From Hirudinaria manillensis (Eukaryota; Annelida; Clitellata; Hirudinida; Hirudinidae), in NCBI GenBank assembly GCA_034509925.1, contig CM067537.1:6775001-6839000 (forward strand): a stretch of DNA of 64,000 nt, given 5' to 3'. Positions 24,271-35,858 of the stretch are shown piece by piece (position 1 is the first letter of the stretch; every line of letters starts with the position of its first letter). A program made the position numbers and the translations under genes. The notes under the pieces were generated by a model. The model was given only the letters and a program-made list of their open reading frames with translations, made no database searches and had not been told where the DNA came from.

Positions 24271-27200
24271 TAATAGCCAGCTAATGAAATAACTGATAAT
24301 GTAATAACAGTGTTATCATAAATGCATTATTCTGATACATGATAATAATAATAATAAGCTACCATCTCATGATGACACGTAATCACTCACTTGTTGTGAC
24401 TTGAACTATCACAGTTGGCCCCGGAAGATTCGGAAGACTTCATCGATTACCTGATAAAAGTGGACAGGTTAGACGAGGCAGCGTCTGTGCTTGTTAAGAT
24501 CATCAACGATGATTCGTTCAACTCTAAACACGGCAAGTCCAAGCATCAGGTACGCATCATCAATGCACCTTGATTGATTTTTAGAAAGATGCTCGAGACG
24601 TTATTAGTAATAATAATAATAATAATAATAGTTAATTTGTAAAGCACAATATGCATAGCATGAGAGGCGGTATTATTAAGAAATAATTTTTGTTGATTCA
24701 GCTCTGGAATGAACTGTGCAAGCTGATATCAAACAATCCAGACAAAGTCACGTCCCACAAAATCGAACCGATCATAAGGCAAGGAATCGCCAATTACCAG
24801 GATCAAGTGGGCATTCTGTGGAATTACTTGGCCACTTATTATGCTAGAAGCAAACTTAATGAAAGGGTGAGAGTTATTTTGCTTTGAATTCCTCTTCATG
24901 GGGACGTCCCTTCTATGGGTTTAAATTTGTTCAATTGTCGTTTGTTTTTATTATTATTATTGTATTATCATTGCAAGCATGCTTTTCATTTCATCATTAC
25001 TGTGGTAATATAATTATAAATAATTTAAATAATTCTCCATTCCCCGTCCGATCAGACAAGAGACATCTATGAGGAAGCAATGAACTCCGTCACGAAGGTC
25101 AGCGACTTCACCCTCATCTTCGACGCGTACGTTGACGTTCAGCAGAAGCTCCTCGAAGATTTTTTTAACAAAAATGCAGACGAAGATGATGAAGAAAGTT
25201 TGTATCACTTTAAAAATGTTTTATCATCAATATCGCCTTTTAACTTTTAAATTTATATTCATGCAAAGCCTAAGCATCAATTGTTTCTTGTATTAAATGT
25301 CTATTTATTTATTAATTTTATAATTAAATATAATTAAGTATAATTGTGTCAATAATTAAACATCATAATGTGACATAATAGAAGGTGCTGGATGCATTAG
25401 TATCAAGTTTAAAATTGCACTAGAAGACCCACCAGGATTGTAATGGTATTGTGAGGTGATAAGTTTGAGTAACATTGAAAAACATGAATTGCAGAAAAAC
25501 AGGAGATGGAGTATCTCATTTGCAGAGGTGAAGATTTAGTTGCAAGAAGGGATCTGCTGCAAAATAGGTTTGAAAAAAGAATATTTTGTTTATTTTCAAG
25601 ATCATATTTTAAGCAAATGAAAATTATTATTTCAATTTCTTTGCTAGTGTCTGCCTAAGACAAAACCCACACAAAGTGGATCATTGGCTCAAGAGAGTCA
25701 GGCTCTACGAAGGACAGACAGAAGAGGTAAGCAGACTCAAATTTTTATTCATCTCATCATTTATAAACATAACATGGTCTTTGTAACAAAATACGAGAAA
25801 TAATTCAATACAAAATATTTAACTTCAATGAAATGATTCCATGATACTGACCAAAATAATCTCCTCTTCTCAGGTCATCAAGACATACACAAAGGCCCTT
25901 GAAACCATCAATCCTAAAGAGGCGTCTGGAAAGTTGTACAGTCTTTGGACAGACTTTGCGCACTTCTATGAAAATGCTGGTCAGATTGATGAGGTTGGTT
26001 GATTGATAGAATGATTGATTGATTGAACATCGTCGCCCATGATTTCGCTCGATGCCACATCTTTTAAGTATTTAAACCGTGATTTATTTTCCCAATCGTT
26101 ATTTTGCACTAGGCTTACAGAACTTGCTTGTGGCAGTCGTTTATATCTTGATTTTTAAACTTCAATACTAATGACTAGTTACGATGACTCATGCAATGCT
26201 TTCAAATATTTAAATTTCAGGCGAGGACCATCTTCGATAAAGGAATGAACGTCAAGTTTAACAACGTCACGGAACTTGCCAATTTGGTTCTCAAAAGGGT
26301 AGAAATGGAGTTGAGGCACAAGTCAGTATCCCTTCTTTGGTTTGATTGGATTTGACCTAGTCAATTAATATTCATGATATTCAAATGCAGCCTAATTTGA
26401 ATATTCATATAAACTCATTTAATGAAAACTTATGAATTGAGTGAAACTGTTGAGTGATTTAAATTTAATTAATATTTTTATTCGTTAATTTTTATTTCCA
26501 AAGGAATTACGAAGAAGCCCTTCGGGTACTTCAGAAGGCTGTTGTTCCAGTAGCGGGGATGGTGGATTACCATGACAACGTAAGCCTAACTGACTCATTT
26601 TGTTCAATAATAATAATAATAATTTTTATTATCTTATTATTTTGATTGTTATTAGTTATTAAACATCGTATTTTAATTATTTATTAAAAACAAATTCGTT
26701 TGGTCGTTTGCCCTTAGAATGAACAAGTTCAGAATCGTCTGTTCAAGTCTCACAAAGTTTGGGAAAAGTTGGCAGAGTTGGAGCAGGCTTTCGGAACTTA
26801 TGCTGTAAGTTTGGTTACGACTGCCAATAATTATAATAATCATTAATATTAATGAGGCCTTAATAGTATAATAACAATACTAGTAATTAATAGCATATAT
26901 AAACACATTTATGTTCTGGCTTGCATGCACCTCATGAATGTTCATGAGTTAATTAATTGTAATTTATATAATATATATATGTAATACATATGTACACGTA
27001 TGTATGTATAAAGTATGCAGTTATTTTCAAACAATTTCTTTCATTACATTCAGTCCTGCAAGTCTGTTTACTCGAGAATGATGGACCTGAGGATAGCAAC
27101 GCCGCAAGACATCGTCAACTGTGCTTTGTTCCATGAAGACAAGCAATACTTTGAGGAATCGTTCAAGGTATGAAGTTGTTTTTTGTTTTTATCTGATTTT

Positions 27201-29737
27201 CGTTTTATGATTTATTTAAAAATTGCATTCACAATTCACAAACACATTCTGATTGAACATTTTGATTGATTTTTAATTGTTAATGTAAAATAACGATCCA
27301 TTAAAATTATTGCAAATACTACATATAGAAGCGCATTTAATTTTTGAATAATTATCACATAATGATTAATTAATAATTATTAATTAACCATAACTCCAGG
27401 CCTACGAGAGAGGCATATCCTTGTTCGGATGGCCGAATGTCAACGAGATATGGAAGACCTACCTGCAGAAGTTCATGGAAAGATACAAAGGCAAGAAGCT
27501 GGAAAGGACCAGGGATCTCTTTGAGCAGTGCCTCGAGAAGTGTCCAGCCAAATATGCAAAACGTTAGTAATTGTTATTCGAGCAAATTTAAATTTAAAAA
27601 GTCTTTACTAGACGTAATTTCTGTCAACTCTCTTTGTGAGTTGCCATGAATACTCGTTATTATTGCATAGAAATTAACATATTTTAACATAAAACATGTA
27701 TATGCTAATGTATTTTGACTTTGGACAGCATTCTATCTGATGTATGCCAAGCTGGAGGAGGATAACGGCCAGGTAGGACAAGCGATGGCCATTTATGACA
27801 GGGCGACCAGTGGAGTCCCTGTCAATGAACAGTACGAGGTATGTTAATGAATCGTTTAAATTTATGCCATCTTTGCATGTGTGTATGTAAATAATACTGG
27901 CTTTAATGTTGATATTTGGCTGACCAAAGATAACGACTGTTAAATTGATGCTTTGATTGATTACAAATCTAATGTAATAATTTACTGACATTAAAACAAC
28001 TTCTACCACATGCTAGTCATTGTAGTTATCTATTATCTTTATTATGTAAAAATTAACATATTTAAATGCGACATACATAACAACAAATTTATTGGCCTGC
28101 AGATGTTCAATATTTACCTCAAGAAGGCCTCAAAATTGAATGACATCATCGCCACTCGGCCCATCTTCGAGAAGGCAATCGATAATCTTCCACTTTCTCA
28201 AGCAGTGTAAGTATTAATTAATAATTAAATACGAGCTTATTTTTTTTTGTTATTCGATTGGCCGAGGCCAATCTCGTCTGCTGGATGCGCGTGTGTGCAA
28301 AAAAATGTTTCGTGCAGGGAAATGGGTCTGAGATATGCAGACCAGGAAACAAAGATCGGAGAGATAGACAGAGCCAGGGCACTCTACACTCAGTGTTCCG
28401 AAGGATGCGATCCCAAGGTGAGAATCGAGGACCTCCTAACAACGATCCGATGATAATTATTAAAGTTCATAACACCATTATAATCGAATTATTGATTTTA
28501 TAACGTGCTTGTATCCTGGCAGATCTTTGGAAAATTCTGGGAAGCCTGGAAGGACTTTGAGATGCAGCATGGAAATGATAACACTCTCACAGAGATGCTG
28601 AGGGTGAAAAGAAGTGTCATGGCAAGCACAAACACCCAGGTTTGTTTCCAAGAAGTTTTGTATACTATTACCATTGATGCTGAGATTCTTAACATTTATG
28701 AGATTATCAGAAGGACAAATTAACTCCTGTGTGTTGTGCTGAGCATTGATTTGTTTTTACAAAATCAAATATTTTGAATTTACTATTTTGTTAAAATGTA
28801 TTTATATTTGCTATATGTGTTTGTAATGGTGCACTAATCAACTTTTTGTTTTCTTTCATCAGATGAACTGCTTAACTGCTCAGAGGCTTCTAGTGAGCAA
28901 GAGAAACCATGAAGGTTGGCCTTTAGTCTATTCAATTATCTCGTGGTTATTCATATTTCTAATGTATTCCCTATTAATCTTGAAAAGCTACTTATTGGAA
29001 ATTTATAAATGCACATAGTTACTTAATTACTGAAAGTACTAATTACTTTGTTACTGAAAGTAAGCCTGGTTCACAATCACCGGTTATGTTTTGTGTTTTG
29101 ACCGACCTGATGGTCGCATCATCAATCCTTGTGAATACAAATTGGAAACTGACTAACATAATAATATTATTATTATTTCATATTACTTGTATTAATTTAT
29201 TTATTATTTCTTTTTGTCGAATCAGATGACGAGGAGGTTGGAGACAGCATGAGGACCCTGGAAAAGAAGGCCCGGATGATGATGGAGGAGGCTGCCTTGG
29301 ATCAGCCAATGAAAGCTGTCTCATTTGTCAGGTACGTGCTCTGACTCATCACATCAATATTTAAATATATTATCATAATTTATTTGATGGCTTACTCGTG
29401 TTATTATCGGCCCTTGATATATTATTATAATTAACTATTTTCAGGAGCGAGACAACCACAGAGGAACTCGGTGAAATGACCAAAACAAACAACCCCGATG
29501 AAATCAACATTGCAGATGAAGACGAGGAAGAAGGCGAAGCAAATGATGGTGAAATTTTAAAGCATTTTTTTAAAAAGAATTATTTGTAGTTTGTGCTATT
29601 ATTACTTAATCATTTTTTAAAATACCGTCTTAAACTGAGTGCAAATGTTATTTTTTTTTGTAGAAGTCATACTGGAAAAGAAGGAAATACCAAGCGCAGT
29701 GTTTGGAAAGTTCATTCCAAAAACTGATGACGATTAA
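22618..29737 (+). CDS. XAB2: XAB2 / SYF1 pre-mRNA splicing factor (HAT-repeat protein), multi-exon
   Basis: Orthologue of human XAB2 (yeast Syf1), a scaffold of HAT repeats in the intron-binding and Prp19-related part of the spliceosome, also linked to transcription-coupled repair. The first coding exon is only 21 bases (22618-22638, MEASFII). It joins in phase to ETEDIPYEEEILRHPYTLKC at 23255. Conserved blocks continue through many exons: FMHKMPRLWLEYLHFLVDQG, RTRRTFDRALRSLPITQAYR, KLISNNPDKVTSHKIEPIIR, HEDKQYFEESFKAYERGISL, IGEIDRARALYTQCSEGCDP and FGKFWEAWKDFEMQHGNDNT. The C-terminus is acidic and ends PSAVFGKFIPKTDDD-stop, matching the family ending around AVFG. Introns are mostly 100-700 bases with clear GT-AG borders. 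HAT repeats run through the whole protein and no domain appears missing. An AATAAA lies 270 bases past the stop. Confidence 0.95.
24180..24268. repeat. (AT)n-rich run in an XAB2 intron
   Basis: Alternating TA with interspersed AAATATT units inside the intron before the exon that begins TTGGCCCCGGAAGATTC. It is a simple repeat with no sign of a mobile element. Confidence 0.85.
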
Positions 29738-30007
29738 GATTTTACATTTTGTGGCTGATCTTGACTTTAAACAGTTTGACTATAAAATTGCTAACCTCTT
29801 AAGAATGGAATTCCTAACTTGGAATTATTTCAAAATAAATTTGCTTTGGACTGCTAACAGTGGATGCCATGCAGACTCAAGTTGTTGCTAGTTGAAAGTT
29901 TTAACCGAATACGTTAAGTCAATGAGTTGGAAATAGAAATGTCACCACATATGCTGGCCAATAAGGATTTAATTTTATTTTTGCAACCAAATGCTTTTTT
30001 TTAGAAT

Positions 30008-30013
30008 AATAAA
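30008..30013 (+). terminator. Likely XAB2 polyadenylation signal
   Basis: AATAAA in an AT-rich context about 270 bases after the XAB2 stop codon; the first good signal downstream of the coding end on this strand. Confidence 0.4.
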
Positions 30014-31304
30014 ACTATACTACAGATGACATCTTCCAACTTTAAGTAGTCACAAAGATCCACTTTAAACCTAAGTCACTCAATCCTACATAGTGACCAG
30101 TCGATATTATCTCATCCCTAGTCAAATGCCTGGACAAACCTCACTAACATGTTGCTTCCAACTCATTGGTTTTTATAACGATTTGCCAACAAATTTATGA
30201 TTAGTTGGAAATGATTTTGATGCAAACAAGAGAAAAACTAGCCCTCATTTGCTCCTAAACACCAGATCTGCTTTATTGTGACAATTAATTATTAATAATA
30301 ACTCCCTAGGATATTGAAATATGAGGCACCAAGAGTGTTAAACACAGCATAGAAGTTGATTTATTGACATCAGAAGCTCATCATTACAAAATGTCAACAA
30401 AATAAAACTCTAAAAATCTGATAAGTAAGCATGTACGATGCATATCCCTCGCTTGTGACGCCCCGACGATGTCGAGGATGACGTGCGGCGCTCGACGCAG
30501 AAATGCAGATCTCACCAAATGCATGCGGTCGAGCTCATCACGTGCATGCGTGCGTGCGTCGCTCGAAATCGTAAAGACGAGAATGATTGCCTTCTACAAT
30601 TTGTTAAGTGGACGTTAAGTATTTTTTGCACAAAACTATAACTCCTTAATACTGTACATTGAACCCTGTTTCTCTAACTGACAAAAGAAAATTATCCAAA
30701 AAGCCTTCAAAATCAATCTACTGTTAGTAATTCTTCTAGGAAAATAAAAAAAAAAAACCAGAGGAACGACAAAATGTCCGAACAAAACAACGACAACAAC
30801 CCTCATCAAACGTGACTAGGTGAGGACACAAAAACAAGTTGCGATACTAAACACATTGCCCAAAGTTTGCATCGAACCCGCGAGCTCGGACGAGCTTCTG
30901 CGAGAGTCTGCTAATTAAGTATCGAGTGTATGAGTAACTAACGAGGCTGGAAATAATCGAAAAAAGTGGAGAATTTGCATGAAACAATCTAATAAAAAAA
31001 AAATCTTGTAAAAGTGGTCTGAAAACTATCATTCAAAAAGAATTACCCTGTTGGAGAGACAACAATAAAACGCAAAGTCGCAGCGTATAAAAATACGGTC
31101 GCCAAAAAACCACCAAACAATATGCGATGCTCTTCCTCGTTCCAAAAACTGGAAAATCTGTAGGAAGTTTTTTTTTTAACTCAAAAGAAGGAAAGAGGAA
31201 ATTCGTCGTCGACGGGCGCCGCACCTCCGTGCGGAATCGTCCCAAAAATAGCGAATCGATAAGCTCAGCATTCGACCGTGACCGGGGAATCCCGAAGAGG
31301 CGGA
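30014..31304. other. Intergenic / likely 3' UTR of the zinc-finger gene
   Basis: No coding exon recognised. The segment 30455-30560 is GC-rich compared with its surroundings and holds repeated TGCATGCG/GTGCGTGCG-like words. Because the zinc-finger gene on the minus strand ends at 31305, much of this may be its 3' UTR. Confidence 0.35.
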
Positions 31305-32711
31305 TCACTTCTTGGCGACGGAGAGAGAATGAAATTTCACCCTGTGCGAGTAAGCTGCTTGTCTGGTTAGGAAAAGTTTCGGACAAAAGCGACATTTGTA
31401 GGTCTTCTGCAAGGAATGTTTCGAATTTATGTGGCACTTTAAACCGTCCAAGCTACGGAAAGTCAGGTTACAGACGACGCAGAACAACTTGTTGGCTTCC
31501 GGCACGACCACGTCCGAGGTCCCCCCGATCGAGTCGAGACGACCGCTCGGGCCTTCCGGGACGTCGAGGAGGTTCCCGTCGGACGAGACGTGCCTTGCAC
31601 CGTCGTAATGGGACTTGAAGTGGTCCTGAAGGAGTAAAGAATTGGAGAAAGTAGACGAACAAATTAGACACTTGTACGAGCGGTCCGAACTCTCCGACCC
31701 TTCGCTCGTCAGAGCGTTCAATCGCAGCAGTTTCGACGCTGCCAAGAAGTTCATCATGAAATCGGGAATCTGAGCGAAAGGATCTCCGGTCGGCAAATCC
31801 AAGGTCAAACTTTCGTTCGTATGTCTGGCCGCATGATTCGTTAGGATCCCTTCCATTTCTGGCGGCTCGCTCTCGGTCTTTATGTGCATGAAATCTCTCT
31901 CCTTATTCACGTCGATCCTCATTTCTCCTTCGCTCAAATTCTTTCTCGGTACTGATTTGCAAATGGCATCCGGAGTGTCGTTCCTGGCAGTCGTACTGTC
32001 GGTGCACACGACTTCCGGCTCCGGGAATATGGATTGAGAAGTGAAGTTGGCAAAACTTTCGGTTTTGAGATCCATCTTGATAGGCCCTTCCAGCAATGTA
32101 CTCAGTGATGCATTCAATGGCTGCATCTGGCCATTTTCTTCTATAGATTTACCCTGAGCAAATTTCGAAAGAAAGCCAGGACTTTCACTTCCTGCCATCT
32201 CATTTCTGAATAAATTGAGTAGGGGATTTACAGAGTCATCACTCATCATCCTGCATTTCTTACCCAGTCTGGTATTAGATTTTGAAGATATTAATTGATT
32301 ACTGTAGTTGAACTTTCTGATTGTTGTATTTGAGGTAGATGGAACAGCTGGAACGATGGTGGAAGGAAGTGGATCATTCCATTCCTTTTCAATTAAGAGA
32401 TCCTCTTCGTCCAAAGTTTCTAATCTGGTTGTGGTACTCTGTTTCATCCTTTTTTTCATTCGCGACGTTGTGGCTGCTGCTTCCTCTAACAAATTATCGG
32501 CACTCTTTTCCGTACGAATGCCATTTTTCTTAAATGAATGTTCATTCAGCAAAATGGAAGAAATCTCTAAATTGTCAGAAAGAACGTGCACACTGCCATA
32601 AATATCTAATCTCGTATTGAAGGTAACGTTTATTTCACAGAAGGCAATTAAAAGGCGTTTTATCAAATCATTTAGTTTGTTTTCTACGTCGCTACAATTT
32701 GTTTCGAGCAT
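31305..32711 (-). CDS. C2H2 zinc-finger protein, 468 aa, single exon, unassigned
   Basis: An uninterrupted frame beginning MLETNCSDVENKLNDLIKRL at 32711. The frame stays open a few codons further upstream, but without an ATG. The first 340 residues carry no domain I recognise and are acidic and Ser/Thr-rich, with a basic patch (SRMKKRMKQ) and repeated short acidic motifs. Three C2H2 fingers are packed at the C-terminus. Finger 1 starts YKCLICSSTFSNSLLLQDHF with His-x3-His (HFKSHY). Finger 2 is CVVCNLTFRSLDGLKCH followed by INSKH. Finger 3 is YKCRFCPKLFLTRQAAYSH followed by RVKFH. The spacing fits DNA- or RNA-binding fingers, and only finger 3 has a near-canonical linker (LQKTYKC). It is probably a nuclear regulator. 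It is head-to-head with SF3B2, 835 bases apart. I could not name an orthologue. Confidence 0.75.
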   Translation of the reverse strand: MLETNCSDVENKLNDLIKRLLIAFCEINVTFNTRLDIYGSVHVLSDNLEISSILLNEHSFKKNGIRTEKSADNLLEEAAATTSRMKKRMKQSTTTRLETLDEEDLLIEKEWNDPLPSTIVPAVPSTSNTTIRKFNYSNQLISSKSNTRLGKKCRMMSDDSVNPLLNLFRNEMAGSESPGFLSKFAQGKSIEENGQMQPLNASLSTLLEGPIKMDLKTESFANFTSQSIFPEPEVVCTDSTTARNDTPDAICKSVPRKNLSEGEMRIDVNKERDFMHIKTESEPPEMEGILTNHAARHTNESLTLDLPTGDPFAQIPDFMMNFLAASKLLRLNALTSEGSESSDRSYKCLICSSTFSNSLLLQDHFKSHYDGARHVSSDGNLLDVPEGPSGRLDSIGGTSDVVVPEANKLFCVVCNLTFRSLDGLKCHINSKHSLQKTYKCRFCPKLFLTRQAAYSHRVKFHSLSVAKK

Positions 32712-33546
32712 ATTTTTATCTTGCTTACTTAAAATGAAAGTAAACAACAGCCTGTAAATGCTAATGCAATTGCTGGGTTAAATTAACCATTACCACAAAT
32801 GTTCTTATATAATCGACGAGATTACCAAACGAGGCCCACCACTACCATTGCCTCAATTTTCACTGACGAATGTCATGTAACTAAAGATGCTGTAAACTGT
32901 TGTCATTTATTTTTTATTATTAAGTATTCAACGAGCAACTTTGAGATATAATTTTTAAAAAAAACTAATCTATTTTTATGTTTCGATGCTAAAGTCTTTA
33001 TGTTCTTGCACTTAGCATATTTTTGAAAAAATAAACCAAAAATTACGAATTTGAAATAGTCATTTTAACGTTGAATTTTGTTCCCCATAATTTACGATAA
33101 GAGGTGACGTGACATGGTAGTAACGATACCAAGGCCACTTTGGAAGTAATTAGTTAAATGTTAAACTCTTCTAATAACAAAATATTAAGCCAAAAATTTC
33201 TAGTGAATTTGCCAAAATAATTTTATTGAAAGCTTCATAAAAGTTGGTACGAAGTGATTGCTATGCAAGCTAATATCTGCCTTCAACCTACAAGGTACCG
33301 AAACAAGTTTTTTCACAAGATTTGGGTTCTTCTGGATGTTTTTTTTGTTGCTAATTTAGATAAAATTTTAGACATTATTTTTTGTTCTGAATAGTAAATA
33401 TTTTTTTAAAAATCATATATTATCTTTTATTGCGTGGTCTTTTTCTGCCGTAAATAAAATATTGTATTATTTTAATAAAATTATTTAATTTAAATATCAT
33501 TAATCGTTCTAAGAATAATGCTATTCAGAATCTTTTCATTGTGTAA
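32712..33546. promoter_or_regulatory. Divergent intergenic region between zinc-finger gene and SF3B2
   Basis: 835 bases between two start codons facing away from each other, so it must contain both promoters and 5' UTRs. Composition is AT-rich. I see no convincing TATA or Inr motif and no other gene. A 5' UTR intron for either gene cannot be excluded. Confidence 0.5.
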
Positions 33547-35352
33547 ATGTACGAAGACTGCAATGACATGAAACTCGAATCATACAACAGTTCCACAGTA
33601 GTAAAGCCATTGAAATCCGCTAAATCAGAAATGACAGTTAAAGCTCTGAAAATTGTCGAAAAGCAAAGAAACAAAAATTTAAAAAGAAGGCTAAAGAAGA
33701 AGTTAAAGCGGAATGAGGCCTCTGCTTCTGAACTTAGTGATTCTGAGAGCGATCATAAAGAGATTGTTAAGGTAGAAATCGAATATGTGCCGGAGACCAT
33801 TGAAGCCGTCGAGTGCAGCGCAGAATTGTTGGCAATCATGGACAAGTTTAAATTCGTAGAACCCACGAATGCAGACGAAAATACAAAAACCATGGAGAAT
33901 AGCGTACCGGCCGCAAGCGGAACTTCATGTAGAACAAAAGCATTCGTCGAAGATGAAGAAAATGAAGAAAAAGAAGACGATGACAAACCCAAAGTCTCGA
34001 AGAGAAAACTCAAAAAGATAAGCCGACTGAGCGTCGCTGAGCTCAAACAACTCGTTTCAAGGCCCGACGTTGTCGAAATGCACGACGTAACAGCCTGCGA
34101 TCCAAAACTATTGATAACAATGAAGTCCATCCGCAATTCTGTCGTTGTTCCCAGACATTGGTGCTTCAAGAGGAAATATCTCCAGGGCAAGAGAGGCATC
34201 GAGAAACCGCCTTTCCAGCTGCCTGATTTCATCAAGGCCACTGGAATCATGGACATGAGGCAGGCGCTTAGCGAGAAGGAGGCCGAAAAATCACTGAAAA
34301 CCAAAATGAAGGAAAAGGTTCGACCCAAGATGGGCAAGATCAACCTGGATTACCAATCTTTGAGCGATGCCTTCTTCAAGCATCAAACGAAACCGGAAAT
34401 GACAAGTCATGGCGATTTGTACTACGAGGGCAAAGAGTTCGAGAAGAAACATAAAAACAAGAAGCCCGGATTTATTCCGGATAACCTGAGGGAAGCGCTC
34501 GGCATGCCGGTTGGTTATGGGTCCGAAAAGTGCCCCCCTCCGTGGCTTATTGCCATGCAGAGATATGGTCCACCGCCATCCTATCAAAACCTCAAGATTC
34601 AAGGCTTGAATGCTCCCATTCCAGAGGGATGTTGCTTTGGCTATCATCCTGGTGGCTGGGGCAAACCACCTGTTGATGAAATTGGTAGACCCTTATATGG
34701 TAACGTCTTTCAAGAATCCAACGGTGAAGAAGCCTATTTTCAGATTGAGGAGGTCGATAGGATTCCTTGGGAGATATCGTTCCATAAAAACGGATTGCAC
34801 GATGAAGAAGAAGAGGAAGAGGAAGACGATGATGATCAGGAAGAAGAGGAAGAACAAGGAGAACCCGAGGTGGAAGTTCTTCCAGGTGCTGAGACGCCAG
34901 CAGAAGAAGGCCTGGCCACCCCGAGCGGAATGTCATCCGTTGCCACAACGTATTTCGAGACTCCGGAATCCATTGAACTCAGGAAGAAAAAAATCGAGGC
35001 TGAAATGGATAAAGGTGACGAGACTCAAGCGTTGTTTACAGTCCTTCCAGAAAAATCTGTCAGTATTGGATCTGCAATGATGGGTTCCTCCTACATATAC
35101 GATATGACGTCTTTGAATGCCGCTAAATCGAAGGGCGAAGGCGTTCAAGTGGCTTTGGGTCCAGATGAGCTGGAGTTGGATGCTGATGCCCTGCAAGCCA
35201 AGTACGAGCAGACCTTGAAGAAGCAGAAAGAACAACAAGCATCAGTCCATCAAGACTTCAGTGACATGGTGATAGAGCACCAGGCAAAGCAGAACCAAAA
35301 GAAGAGGAAGAAGAATGCCGACGATGGGAAGGCAAAGAAATTCAAATTTTAA
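33547..35352 (+). CDS. SF3B2: Splicing factor 3B subunit 2 (SF3B2/SAP145), 601 aa, intronless
   Basis: Orthologue of SF3B2, a U2 snRNP SF3b subunit that binds SF3B4 and contacts RNA near the branch site. After a Lys-rich, acidic N-terminal 170 residues comes the DUF382 core: VSRPDVVEMHDVTACDPKLL, VPRHWCFKRKYLQGKRGIEK, PPFQLPDFIKATGIMDMRQA. The PSP domain follows: PGFIPDNLREALGMPVGYGS, PPPWLIAMQRYGPPPSYQNL, GCCFGYHPGGWGKPPVDEIG. Then come a long Glu/Asp run and a basic tail (QKKRKKNADDGKAKKFKF-stop). At 601 residues it is shorter than the roughly 900-residue human protein. It lacks the N-terminal SAP domain and the proline-rich region but keeps all of the core. The coding region is one exon, unlike the intron-rich neighbours. 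The start is the first ATG of the open frame. Confidence 0.95.
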   Translation: MYEDCNDMKLESYNSSTVVKPLKSAKSEMTVKALKIVEKQRNKNLKRRLKKKLKRNEASASELSDSESDHKEIVKVEIEYVPETIEAVECSAELLAIMDKFKFVEPTNADENTKTMENSVPAASGTSCRTKAFVEDEENEEKEDDDKPKVSKRKLKKISRLSVAELKQLVSRPDVVEMHDVTACDPKLLITMKSIRNSVVVPRHWCFKRKYLQGKRGIEKPPFQLPDFIKATGIMDMRQALSEKEAEKSLKTKMKEKVRPKMGKINLDYQSLSDAFFKHQTKPEMTSHGDLYYEGKEFEKKHKNKKPGFIPDNLREALGMPVGYGSEKCPPPWLIAMQRYGPPPSYQNLKIQGLNAPIPEGCCFGYHPGGWGKPPVDEIGRPLYGNVFQESNGEEAYFQIEEVDRIPWEISFHKNGLHDEEEEEEEDDDDQEEEEEQGEPEVEVLPGAETPAEEGLATPSGMSSVATTYFETPESIELRKKKIEAEMDKGDETQALFTVLPEKSVSIGSAMMGSSYIYDMTSLNAAKSKGEGVQVALGPDELELDADALQAKYEQTLKKQKEQQASVHQDFSDMVIEHQAKQNQKKRKKNADDGKAKKFKF

Positions 35353-35441
35353 TCTATTAATTTGTTTTAGAATATATTGGTTCATGCTTTGACGTTTAAT
35401 CATTCAACTGGATTCCTAATACTAAGTGGGAAAAAACCCTA

Positions 35442-35447
35442 AATAAA
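35442..35447 (+). terminator. Likely SF3B2 polyadenylation signal
   Basis: AATAAA 90 bases downstream of the SF3B2 stop codon, in an AT-rich setting. Confidence 0.5.
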
Positions 35448-35606
35448 ACACTGTCATTTACATCCTTCGTTTTTTTTTAAATAAATTTCTTAAAAGTGTT
35501 CATAGATTCATACTTAGTGTAATTACAAGTTATTGGTATATCAAATTTTCATCTTTCAACAATTTTGAAAAACCCAGATATCTTCACGCAATTTTTTGTG
35601 CTTACG

Positions 35607-35858
35607 TTAGAGAACCTGGCCGGTTGGCTTGAAGCCAACTAACCAGAACGGTCCTACATTCAGCATTTCAAAGCAGGCTTTGTCGAGCCTATGTGACTCC
35701 CTTGCCATTAACAATTCCTTTATAGTAAATGTTTTGTTAGGCGTGGGAAAGGAAGTCCTCACAGTTTCTACGTTCAAACGATGTTTTGCATGTATTAAAA
35801 TAACACGTACGAGTTGTGAAAAGAAGGCTTGATTTTGCCTATTCGTAAAAGAAGTCAT
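35607..35858 (-). CDS. Possible small gene, 83 aa, unrecognised
   Basis: A true-ATG open frame between SF3B2 and SMU1 on the opposite strand. Its composition is protein-like: a mixed N-terminus (MTSFTNRQNQAFFSQLVRVI), a Lys/Glu/Arg middle (TFTIKELLMARESHRLDKAC) and a C-terminus FEMLNVGPFWLVGFKPTGQVL lacking low complexity. There is no signal peptide, clear transmembrane segment or known motif. It lies in an otherwise non-coding gap, so it is not a shadow of another gene. I do not recognise it, and transcript evidence is needed before accepting it. Confidence 0.35.
   Translation of the reverse strand: MTSFTNRQNQAFFSQLVRVILIHAKHRLNVETVRTSFPTPNKTFTIKELLMARESHRLDKACFEMLNVGPFWLVGFKPTGQVL

Noticed and set aside
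31127-31618. 163-codon plus-strand frame rich in Arg
   Set aside because: It is antisense to the zinc-finger exon and its Arg content mirrors the opposite-strand codons.
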